Assembly (NCBI GenBank): GCA_016720835.1
Contig: JADKJW010000009.1
Span: 124,001-188,000, forward strand
Reading direction: 5' to 3'
Source of the DNA: Ignavibacteria bacterium
GTDB lineage: Bacteria > Bacteroidota > Ignavibacteria > SZUA-365
Length of the DNA: 64,000 bases
Shown here: piece after piece, positions 1 to 7,350 of the stretch
Layout of the letters: each line of letters opens with the position of its first letter
Position numbering within the stretch: position 1 is the stretch's first letter
The notes under the pieces: generated by a model
The model's database searches: none
The model's input: only the letters and a program-made list of their open reading frames with translations
What the model was told of the DNA's origin: nothing
Made by a program: the position numbers and the translations under genes

Positions 1-390
1 ACCGCGTCCTTCCCCGAAAGCGCGCTCGATCCGCGCGGAGGCATCACCGATTACGCTCCGGTGGACAGCCTCACGCCGCAGTCGATCACGTTTGTCCCCG
101 CGAACACCCGCCTCGAAGCGCACGCGGAATCGCCGGGCTATCCCGTGCTCACGCGCGACACGAAGGGCACGCCCGTCGCCTTCATCCGCGGATTATACCG
201 CAAGATCAACGCCGCGAACATGTACGTGCTCGGCGCCGATCCGCGCTGGAGCGGCAATCCCGTCGTCGCCGTGCGCAGCGGCGACCGCCGCTTCGTCATG
301 TTCGCCATTCCGCTGCACCGTTTCGACGGCGCGGGCAACGCGGGCGCGGTGATCCGGCAGGTGTTCGAACAGGAATTCGGAGTGCGATGA
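1..390 (+). CDS. C-terminal part of an unrecognised protein (5' end outside window)
   Basis: The reading frame is open from base 1 and ends at a TGA whose bases overlap the ATG of the following TonB receptor gene (ATGA overlap), so the two are probably translationally coupled. About 129 residues are visible. The tail (VVAVRSGDRRFVMFAIPLHR, then a short helix-like end) resembles the closing strand and helix of glutamine-amidotransferase-like folds that end many secreted Bacteroidota hydrolases, but this is only a pattern impression. No catalytic motif lies in the visible part. The function cannot be assigned; neighbours suggest a secreted or envelope protein. Confidence 0.7.
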   Translation, partial: TASFPESALDPRGGITDYAPVDSLTPQSITFVPANTRLEAHAESPGYPVLTRDTKGTPVAFIRGLYRKINAANMYVLGADPRWSGNPVVAVRSGDRRFVMFAIPLHRFDGAGNAGAVIRQVFEQEFGVR

Positions 391-3275
391 TGCCCTGCCA
401 CCCGCGCGCGCGCAACGCGTCCTTCCCTCCCGTGCCGTTCGTCTGCGCGATGCTGCTGCTGCTTGCCTTCGCGCTTCCCGCGTCCGCCCAGAAGGGGTCG
501 ATCAGCGGCGTGGTGAAGGACAAGAAGAGCGGCGAGACGCTGATCGGCGTCAACCTCCTCGTGAAGGGCACCTACTATGGCGCGGCCAGCAACGTGGACG
601 GCAGGTACACGATCCGCGACATGAATCCCGGCCAGTACACGCTGGAAATCTCGCTGCTCGGCTACAAGAAAGTGCAGCAGACCGGCGTCACGGTGACCGC
701 GGGCAAGGCGACCGTGCTCAATTTCGATCTGGAAGAAACCATGCTCTCGCTGAGCGAGGAGGTCGTCATCATCGGCGAGCGGCCTCTGCTCGACATCGAG
801 CAGACCTCGAGTTCGCGCACCGTGACCGCGGACGACATCGCCGTCGCGGTGATCGAGAACGTGCGCGACGTCGTGGCGCAGCAGACCGGCGTCGTGCAGG
901 CGGACAACGAAATCCACATCCGCGGCGGGCGTTCGCACGAGAACGCGTTTCTCGTCGACGGTGTCTCGGTGCAGGATCCCCTCGCGGGGACCGGTTTCGG
1001 CCTGCAGCTCAGCGCCGCGTCCATCGAGGAAGTGGAAGTGATGACGGGCGGTTTCAACGCGGAGTTCGGACAGGCCACGTCGGGCGTGGTGAACGTCACG
1101 ACCAAGGAGGCCGGCGACCGCTACACCCTGCATCTCGGATACAAACGCGACGATTTCGGATTCAACTCCGACGCGCGATCGAACTGGAACACCGATATCC
1201 GCGAGGCATCGGTCAGCGGTCCGGAGCCCGTCACCGCGTCGCTGCTGCCCGCGCTCGGCGTGCGCATTCCGGGAAGGATTTCGCTGTTCGGCAACTTCTA
1301 CTCGAGCATCAGCGACGCCTTCACGCGCCTCACCCCGGTGGTGATCGGCGGGCGCGAGACCGGCGAGTACCGGGAAGTCAGCGCGACGCAACTGTACTCG
1401 TCCACCTTCGGCGGCACGCGCTTCGCGCCGCGGCAGGACAACAACTGGTTCTGGCTCGGCAAGATCACCTGGGCGCTCACGCCCACGATGAAGCTGCGCT
1501 ATTCGTTCAACCAGTCGGTGTCGATCAATCAGAATTCGCAGTCGCTGCAGACCAATCTCGAGTACGTGGAGCCGAGTCCGGGGTACCAGTACGAGTTCCA
1601 GAACATCCTCGACGGCGCAAACACGTACACGCACAACAACCTCTTTCACACGCTGAGCTGGACGCATTCGGTCAACACCACGTCGTTCTACGAACTCAAG
1701 CTGAGCCGCTTCTTCACGAACCTGCGCGCCGACGCCAACGGCAGGGACTGGCGCGACTACACTGAACCGAAGGATCTGGTGCGTTTCCCCGTGGAGTACT
1801 ACAACACGGGCCGCGACACGATCGGCGTCATTCCGGGCGACGGTTTCTGGGACACCGGCAACGGCTTCACCTGGCACGATCACTATGTGCTCGAGTACAC
1901 GCTGAAGGGCGACTTCACGAGCAACCTGTCGGAAAAGAGCACCTTCAAGACCGGCTTCGACGCGACGTTCGGCGAGATGCAGGTGGTGGACATCTACAAG
2001 CCGTGGATCGGCGATCTCGGGCTGAACAACGACATCTACAAGGTGCACCCGGCCTACGGCGCCTTCTACGCGCAGGACAACATCAACTTCAGCGGGATGA
2101 TCCTCAATCTGGGCGCGCGCATCGACTGGTGGATGCCCGGAAAATACGTGGACGACGCCGTCGCCAACCCCGAGGTCGTGACCATTCCCCAGGAGGTCCG
2201 CGACGCGTACATGGACGACACCTTCGGTTTGTTTGGAAGGCGGTTCAAGGCGCGGATCAGTCCGCGTCTCGGCATCTCGCACCCGGTATCGGACAATCAG
2301 ACCCTTTTCTTCAGTTACGGGCATTTCACGAAGCGGCCGCGGCCGCAGTTCGTGTACGCGAAGCTGAATCCCGTCAGCGCGAAGTCCACCTTCCAGAAAT
2401 TCGGCAACCCCAACCTGAATCCCGAGACCACGGTGGCCTACGAACTCGGGCTGCGCAACCAGTTCACCGAGAACGATGTATTCACGCTGACCGCGTACTA
2501 CAAGGATATTTTCGACTACGTGAGCACGCGTTCGGCGAAGATCACGAGTTCGCGCTTTTCGGGCGGCAGCTTCGTCACCTACGTGAACCAGGACTACGCG
2601 CGCACGCGCGGCATCGAGGCCGAGTACAAGAAGCGCATCGGGCGCTTCTTCAACGGCGGCACCTCCTTCTCGTACGCGCTCGCGACGGGCAAGAGTTCCT
2701 CGGCCGACGCCGGGGCGCTGGTGCAGCGTGGCGATCTCGAGGAATCGATCAAGGAGGACGCGCTCGTGTGGGACCGGCCGATGCAGGCGTCCGCCTGGGC
2801 GAGTTTCGCCGTGCCGCGCGACGGCGGGGTGTTCGGCTTCGGCGCGGGCGTGCTCGACGATTTCAATTTCTACGTGCGGGCCTTCTTTCAGTCCGGCAAG
2901 CGCTACACGCCGCAGCTGCTGATCGGCAGCGATCCCGCGACCGGCCGGCCCCTGTACGCGCTGGACCGTTCGCGCCTGAACGGCGCCATCGGCGAGAACT
3001 GGTTCTGGATCGATCTGAATTTCGAGAAGCATGTGCGCGTCGCAGGCGCCGATTGTGCCATCACGATCGAAGTGACCAACCTGCTCGACGGACGGAATTC
3101 CACCATCATCAATCCCGTCACGGGAAAGGCCTACGAGTATGGCGATCCCACGCCGTCGGGTTACAACGATCCGCTCTATCCCGACCTGCAGGCGCCGATC
3201 TCGCCGTATCCCTACAATCCCGCGCGTTTCCTCGCGCCCCGGAACATCCGGGCCGGACTGGCGGTGACGCTATGA
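387..3275 (+). CDS. TonB-dependent outer-membrane receptor with carboxypeptidase-regulatory N-terminal domain
   Basis: 962 residues. A signal peptide (hydrophobic core about residues 21-34, ending ALPASAQ) is followed by a carboxypeptidase-regulatory-like beta domain (about 36-120; GSISGVVKDKKSGETLIGVN, DGRYTIRD), as is usual for Bacteroidota TonB receptors. Next comes a plug domain (about 145-235; IRGGRSHENAFLVDGVSVQD, then FNAEFGQATSGVVNVTTK) and a long beta-barrel with a TonB-receptor type C-terminal region (NLLDGRNSTIINPVTGKAYE). Role by family: TonB-powered uptake across the outer membrane, or a surface structural role; the substrate cannot be told. The start ATG overlaps the preceding stop, and the stop overlaps the next ATG (ATGA), so it is the middle gene of a coupled operon with a PorV-like protein and an NHL lipoprotein. 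No SusD partner is present. Confidence 0.93.
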   Translation: MMPCHPRARNASFPPVPFVCAMLLLLAFALPASAQKGSISGVVKDKKSGETLIGVNLLVKGTYYGAASNVDGRYTIRDMNPGQYTLEISLLGYKKVQQTGVTVTAGKATVLNFDLEETMLSLSEEVVIIGERPLLDIEQTSSSRTVTADDIAVAVIENVRDVVAQQTGVVQADNEIHIRGGRSHENAFLVDGVSVQDPLAGTGFGLQLSAASIEEVEVMTGGFNAEFGQATSGVVNVTTKEAGDRYTLHLGYKRDDFGFNSDARSNWNTDIREASVSGPEPVTASLLPALGVRIPGRISLFGNFYSSISDAFTRLTPVVIGGRETGEYREVSATQLYSSTFGGTRFAPRQDNNWFWLGKITWALTPTMKLRYSFNQSVSINQNSQSLQTNLEYVEPSPGYQYEFQNILDGANTYTHNNLFHTLSWTHSVNTTSFYELKLSRFFTNLRADANGRDWRDYTEPKDLVRFPVEYYNTGRDTIGVIPGDGFWDTGNGFTWHDHYVLEYTLKGDFTSNLSEKSTFKTGFDATFGEMQVVDIYKPWIGDLGLNNDIYKVHPAYGAFYAQDNINFSGMILNLGARIDWWMPGKYVDDAVANPEVVTIPQEVRDAYMDDTFGLFGRRFKARISPRLGISHPVSDNQTLFFSYGHFTKRPRPQFVYAKLNPVSAKSTFQKFGNPNLNPETTVAYELGLRNQFTENDVFTLTAYYKDIFDYVSTRSAKITSSRFSGGSFVTYVNQDYARTRGIEAEYKKRIGRFFNGGTSFSYALATGKSSSADAGALVQRGDLEESIKEDALVWDRPMQASAWASFAVPRDGGVFGFGAGVLDDFNFYVRAFFQSGKRYTPQLLIGSDPATGRPLYALDRSRLNGAIGENWFWIDLNFEKHVRVAGADCAITIEVTNLLDGRNSTIINPVTGKAYEYGDPTPSGYNDPLYPDLQAPISPYPYNPARFLAPRNIRAGLAVTL

Positions 3276-4420
3276 TCGGGGCGCGCATCATCCCAGTCGC
3301 CGGCGCCGCCACACCCCGCGGCGTACGGAAATGCGGCGCACAGCCGTGCCGCGACGGCGCACAGCCGTGCCGCGACGGCGGACAGAGTAGTGGCCATAGC
3401 GGCGCACGGCCGTGCGCCGTTACGACGGATCGTATACGGGCGGCGGTCATCGGATGGTGCGTCGTGATGCTGTTCGGTACGTGGATGCCGGCGCAGGCGC
3501 AGTTGTTTCCGCTGCTGGGCGGGCAGCGCGCGGGCATCTCGTCGCTGCAGTTCCTGAAGATCGGCGCGGGCGCGCGCGCCTCCGGCATGGCCGACGCCTT
3601 CGTGGCCGTGGCCGACGACGCCACCGCGCTCATGCACAATCCGGCGGGGCTCATGCAGTTTCAGGAGAATCAGGTCCATTTTTCGCATACCACCTGGCTG
3701 GTCGATCTCCAGCACGAGTTCGCGGGCGCGGTGTATCGCTTCTCGCGCGCGGATGCCGTCGGCGTGTCCTTCACCGCCCTGCACACCGCCGACATGGAGG
3801 TGACCACCGAGACGCAGCCCTTCGGCACCGGACGGTACTTCTCCTACGGCGACCTGGCGCTCGGTCTCACGTACGCGCGCGCGCTGACCGCGCAGTTCTC
3901 CTTCGGCGCGACGGTGCGCTACGTGGAGGAAACCATCGACGTGCTGAAAACCCGCGCCGTGCTGCTCGACCTCGGCACCTTCTACCGCACGGGGCTCGGC
4001 TCGACGCGCTTCTCGGTGACCGTGACGAACTTCGGCGGCAACGTGCGGCCCGAGGGCACGGCGACCCGCGCGGGACAGGCCCCCGTGTCGAGCTTCCAGG
4101 AGTTCTCGCCGCCGACGCTGTTCAAGATCGGCTTCGCCTTTGAGCCGTATCAGGACGACCAGCACCGCGTCACGACGGCCGTACAGCTCAACCACCCCAA
4201 CGACAACAGCGAGAACCTCGCGCTCGGGGCCGAGTACGCGTGGAACGGCATCTTCTCCGTGCGCGCGGGGTACAAGTTCAACGTCGACGAGGAAGGCCTC
4301 ACCGTCGGCGCGGGCCTCGAGGCGCCCGTCGGCATCGGCAGGGCGCGCTTCGACTACGCGTATGCCGCCTTCGAGCATCTCAACGCCGTGCACCGTATTT
4401 CGATCACTCTCGGATTCTGA
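3272..4420 (+). CDS. PorV/PorQ-family outer-membrane protein with unusual N-terminal extension
   Basis: 382 residues from the ATG overlapping the TonB receptor stop. The mature part begins after a signal-like segment (AAVIGWCVVMLFGTWMPAQAQ, about residues 56-76) and has the family hallmark ASGMADAFVAVADDATALMH followed by NPAGL, then a beta-barrel ending in ISITLGF. PorV-type proteins are FadL-like barrels that shuttle or hold T9SS cargo at the outer membrane; PorV-like paralogues also sit beside TonB receptors. The odd part is the roughly 50 residues before the hydrophobic segment. They are encoded by two exact 21-base repeats (GAQPCRD twice) and an 18-base palindrome, and look like inserted repeat DNA. 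No in-frame ATG, GTG or TTG lies between the repeats and the signal segment, so the coupled upstream ATG is the only clear start. Confidence 0.85.
   Translation: MIGARIIPVAGAATPRGVRKCGAQPCRDGAQPCRDGGQSSGHSGARPCAVTTDRIRAAVIGWCVVMLFGTWMPAQAQLFPLLGGQRAGISSLQFLKIGAGARASGMADAFVAVADDATALMHNPAGLMQFQENQVHFSHTTWLVDLQHEFAGAVYRFSRADAVGVSFTALHTADMEVTTETQPFGTGRYFSYGDLALGLTYARALTAQFSFGATVRYVEETIDVLKTRAVLLDLGTFYRTGLGSTRFSVTVTNFGGNVRPEGTATRAGQAPVSSFQEFSPPTLFKIGFAFEPYQDDQHRVTTAVQLNHPNDNSENLALGAEYAWNGIFSVRAGYKFNVDEEGLTVGAGLEAPVGIGRARFDYAYAAFEHLNAVHRISITLGF
3335..3376 (+). repeat. Two exact 21-base tandem repeats inside the PorV-like coding region
   Basis: Copies at 3335-3355 and 3356-3376 (each starts GGCGCACAGCCG). 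They are in frame with the PorV-like gene and encode GAQPCRD twice. Confidence 0.95.
3401..3418. repeat. Perfect 18-base palindrome inside the PorV-like coding region
   Basis: GGCGCACGG followed directly by its reverse complement CCGTGCGCC. It shares the GGCGCAC and CCGTGC words with the 21-base repeats just upstream, so the whole of 3335-3418 looks like one REP-like repeat island in the N-terminal coding region. Confidence 0.9.
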
Positions 4421-4422
4421 CC

Positions 4423-5496
4423 ATGCGCATGAGACGATACAGCGTTCTCCTCGTCGTCGCGTCGATGCTCGCGCTCGCGCAGGGCTGCGGCGACAAGTTC
4501 GACACATCGGCCCTCGGCGCGCCGGACAAGAGCGGCGGCTTCGGCGACACCGTCTACGTGCTGCAGCAGCCGATCTGGAACGGATTCTCGCATCCCACGG
4601 ACATCCACATCGGCTACGAGCCGTTCGTGTACGTGGCCGAGGCGACCGCGAACCGCATCGCCATGCTCGATCTCGCGGGCGGGCTGGTCGGATACTCCCG
4701 CGCGATCAGGAATCCCGTCGCCATCGCGCAGGACCACCGCCTGAACCTGATCGTCTGCGGCGAGTTCGACACCACCATTTCCGGCACGGCGGCGACGTTC
4801 GGCGCCGTCTTCAAGATCGATCTCGTCGGCGCGGGACACAGCATCGCGCAGGCCCGCGTGACGCGCGTGTACTTCGATCCGCTCAACGCGTCGCGGCGCT
4901 ACACCGGCGCGGCCGTGCTCGCGGACAACAGCTACTACGTCACGCGCACCGGGCCGAACAACAGCAGCATCCTCGATCCCGACGACGCGGTGCTGCTCTT
5001 CGACAAGAGCGACCAGCTCAGACCTCGGGTCGAATGGCCGTCGCTGAGCGTGGACGGCACCGGCCTGACGACCATGACGGAGCCCTCCTCCATCGCCACC
5101 TTCCTCAAGCCCTCCACCGATTTCCTCTTCACGCAGCGGGGCGCCAAGTCGCTCTTCCGCGCGCAGTGGATCACGCAGCGCACCACGGGCGACGTGACGC
5201 AGTGGGAGTCGTACTACACGCCCGCGCGCGACGGCGCCATCAGCTTCCTGCGCGTCGGCCTCTTCAAGCGGCCCGAGGACGTCACCGTCGACAACGCCGG
5301 CAACATCTTCGTCATCGACGCCGAAACCGACAGCCTCTACAAGTTCAACTCCTCCGGCTTCATCGCGCAGGCCTTCGGCGGCCCGGGCGTCATGCTCCAC
5401 CCCGAAGGCGTCGCCTTCTTCGACAAAACCCTCTACATTGCCGACACGGGAAACAACCGCATCTTGCGCTACGTGCTTTCGACAGACATCAAGTAG
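4423..5496 (+). CDS. NHL-repeat (beta-propeller) lipoprotein
   Basis: 357 residues starting two bases after the PorV-like stop, so in the same transcript. A lipoprotein signal peptide is present: RMRRYS, hydrophobic core VLLVVASMLA, lipobox LAQGC with the acylated Cys at about residue 22. Repeated blades of NHL/SMP-30 type follow, for example HPTDIHIGYEPFVYVAEATA, PEDVTVDNAGNIFVIDAETD and HPEGVAFFDKTLYIADTGNN. Such propellers usually bind ligands or partner proteins at the cell surface; no catalytic role can be seen. The order TonB receptor, PorV-like, NHL lipoprotein suggests one envelope assembly. Confidence 0.88.
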   Translation: MRMRRYSVLLVVASMLALAQGCGDKFDTSALGAPDKSGGFGDTVYVLQQPIWNGFSHPTDIHIGYEPFVYVAEATANRIAMLDLAGGLVGYSRAIRNPVAIAQDHRLNLIVCGEFDTTISGTAATFGAVFKIDLVGAGHSIAQARVTRVYFDPLNASRRYTGAAVLADNSYYVTRTGPNNSSILDPDDAVLLFDKSDQLRPRVEWPSLSVDGTGLTTMTEPSSIATFLKPSTDFLFTQRGAKSLFRAQWITQRTTGDVTQWESYYTPARDGAISFLRVGLFKRPEDVTVDNAGNIFVIDAETDSLYKFNSSGFIAQAFGGPGVMLHPEGVAFFDKTLYIADTGNNRILRYVLSTDIK

Positions 5497-5605
5497 ATGA
5501 TTTCGGATTGCGAATTTCCGATTTCGAATTGAAATCGAAACCAGGGATCATCTCCCATCTTTTTTCCCTGTCCCCTTCCCCCTGTCACTTCTAATCTGAA
5601 TCGTT

Positions 5606-5632
5606 CATACTTCATACTTCATACTTCATCCT
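5606..5632. repeat. Short tandem tract (CTTCATA units) upstream of hutH
   Basis: Three near-perfect units of about 8 bases (CATACTTCAT) occupy the hutH leader, 20 bases before its start. It is one of many short-period intergenic tracts in this window. Confidence 0.8.
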
Positions 5633-5650
5633 TTCCCCAGGAACGCACCT

Positions 5651-7174
5651 ATGCCCATCATCCTTGACGGCTCCGGCCTCACCATCGAAAAACTCGTCGC
5701 CATCGCCCGCCACCACGAGCCGGTGGAACTGCATCCCGACGCCGTCGCGCGCATCGCGGCCTGCCGCGCCATGCTCGACAGGAAGATCGCGGCGCACGAG
5801 ATCATGTACGGCATCAACACGGGCATCGGGGAGTTCTCCGAGATCGTGCTCACCGACGAGCAGGTGTCGGAATTCCAGAAGTACCTGATCTACAACCACG
5901 CCGCGGGCATCGGCGATCCCGCGCCCATCGAATACGTGCGCGGCGCCATGGCCGGACGCATCAACGTGCACGCGCACGGCAACTCCGGCTGCCGCCCCGA
6001 AATCACCCAGACGCTCGTCGCATTGCTCAATGCGGGCGTGACGCCGGTCGTCTGCCAGAAGGGCTCCGTGGGCGCCTCGGGCGACCTCGCGCCGATGTCG
6101 CAGGTGGCGCTGCTGATGATGGGCGAAGGCGAGGCCTGGTACAAGGGCGAACGCCTCCCCTCGCGCGTCGCCATGGAGCGCGCGGGCATCCCGATTCCGG
6201 GCCTGCAGGCGCGCGACGGTCTCGCGACCATCAACGGTTCGAACCTCCTCACCGCGATGAGCGCGATTCATCTCTACGACATGAATCGCCTTCTCAAACA
6301 GGCGGAGATCGCCTGCGCCATGTCGCTCGAGGCCCTGCTGGCGAACCTGAAGCCCTACGACACGCGCCTGCACGAGATCCGCGGCTTCTCGGGCGCGGTG
6401 CGCTCGGCAAAGGCCATCCGCACCTGCATCGAGGGCAGCGATCTGCAGACCGGCAAGATCAAGACCAAGGTGCAGGACGCGTACTCGATGCGCTCCACCC
6501 CGCAGGTGATCGGCGCGGCGCACGACGCCATCGCCTACGCGCGCGCGCAGGTCGAGATCGAGCTGAACGGCGTCGGCGACAATCCGATCTTTTTGCCCGA
6601 ATCCAACCTCACGCTCACCGGCGCGAATTTCCAGGGCACGCCCGTCGCGCTGCCGATGGACATGGCCGGCGCCGCGCTCACCATGGTCTGCGTGCTCAGC
6701 GAGCGCCGCCTGAACCGCCTGCTGAATCCCGCGCTGAGCGTGGGACTCCCGGCCTTCCTCACCAAGGGCGCGGGCATGTTCTCGGGCCTCATGCTCAGCC
6801 AGTACACCGCCGACTCGCTCATCGTGGAGCAGCGCATCCTCTCGGCGCCCGCATCGATACAGTCCATCCCCGCCGCGGCGGACCAGGAGGACTTCGTCTC
6901 CATGGGCATGAACACCGCCATCAAGAACAGGCAGATCATCGAAAACGCCTGCGGCGTGCTCGGCATCGAGTTCATCGCCGCCGCGCAGGCGCTGGACTTC
7001 CGCGATTTCACACCGGGCGCCGGTTGCCTCGCCGCGAAGAACGTGGTGCGCAAGCATGTGGAGCATCTCGACACCGACAGGCCGCTGTATCCGGATCACA
7101 CCTCGATGATGGAAGTGGTGCGATCGTGCGAGATCCTTGACGCGGTGGAGACCGCTGTGGGTTCGCTGGAATAG
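5651..7174 (+). CDS. hutH: Histidine/aromatic amino acid ammonia-lyase (MIO enzyme)
   Basis: 507 residues, the usual length for histidine ammonia-lyase. The Ala142-Ser143-Gly144 triad in GSVGASGDLAPMSQ forms the MIO electrophile in this family, at the same residue numbers as Pseudomonas HutH. Other family blocks: YGINTGIGEFS near the N-terminus, NGSNLLTAMSA, VQDAYSMRSTPQVIGA, GDNPIF and AADQEDFVSMG. Departures from classical HutH are APMSQ where APLAH is usual and NFQGTPVALPMDM where NFHAEPVAMAAD is usual, so substrate preference (His, Tyr or Phe) is open. The start is supported by AGGA about 8 bases upstream. No hutU, hutI or hutG is near, so a complete histidine-degradation operon is not present here. 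Confidence 0.88.
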   Translation: MPIILDGSGLTIEKLVAIARHHEPVELHPDAVARIAACRAMLDRKIAAHEIMYGINTGIGEFSEIVLTDEQVSEFQKYLIYNHAAGIGDPAPIEYVRGAMAGRINVHAHGNSGCRPEITQTLVALLNAGVTPVVCQKGSVGASGDLAPMSQVALLMMGEGEAWYKGERLPSRVAMERAGIPIPGLQARDGLATINGSNLLTAMSAIHLYDMNRLLKQAEIACAMSLEALLANLKPYDTRLHEIRGFSGAVRSAKAIRTCIEGSDLQTGKIKTKVQDAYSMRSTPQVIGAAHDAIAYARAQVEIELNGVGDNPIFLPESNLTLTGANFQGTPVALPMDMAGAALTMVCVLSERRLNRLLNPALSVGLPAFLTKGAGMFSGLMLSQYTADSLIVEQRILSAPASIQSIPAAADQEDFVSMGMNTAIKNRQIIENACGVLGIEFIAAAQALDFRDFTPGAGCLAAKNVVRKHVEHLDTDRPLYPDHTSMMEVVRSCEILDAVETAVGSLE

Positions 7175-7207
7175 GAAGCGGACGTTCCAGATGCTCCCTC
7201 TTGCCAC

Positions 7208-7350
7208 GCCGCGGTGGAATACGGAGTCAACCGCAAAGGCGCGGAGGCGCAGAGGAATATGAAGCGGACGTGCTTGGCTCTCCGTCGCGTCTTGCCGCGG
7301 TGGAATACGGAGTCAACCGCAGAGGCGCGGAGGCGCAGAGGAATATGAAG
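7208..7350 (+). repeat. 57-base direct duplication spanning the leader and start of the glycosidase gene
   Basis: Copies at 7208-7264 and 7294-7350 differ at one base (CAAAGG versus CAGAGG). The second copy includes the start codon and first codons of the glycosidase gene; the first contains an equivalent ATGAAG that leads into a diverged copy of the following sequence. The core contains the dispersed word CGCAGAGGCG seen again near 13436. Confidence 0.9.

Noticed and set aside
138..3032. A 964-codon open frame antisense to the TonB receptor
   Set aside because: It is the mirror of a highly GC-biased gene. Composition is Arg/Val/Glu-rich without domain or signal, and the sense strand has a clear receptor.
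5519..5537. Terminator after the NHL lipoprotein gene
   Set aside because: The CGATTTC/GAAATCG stem is short and AT-rich and no T-run follows directly; it is part of a GATTTCGAAT repeat tract.
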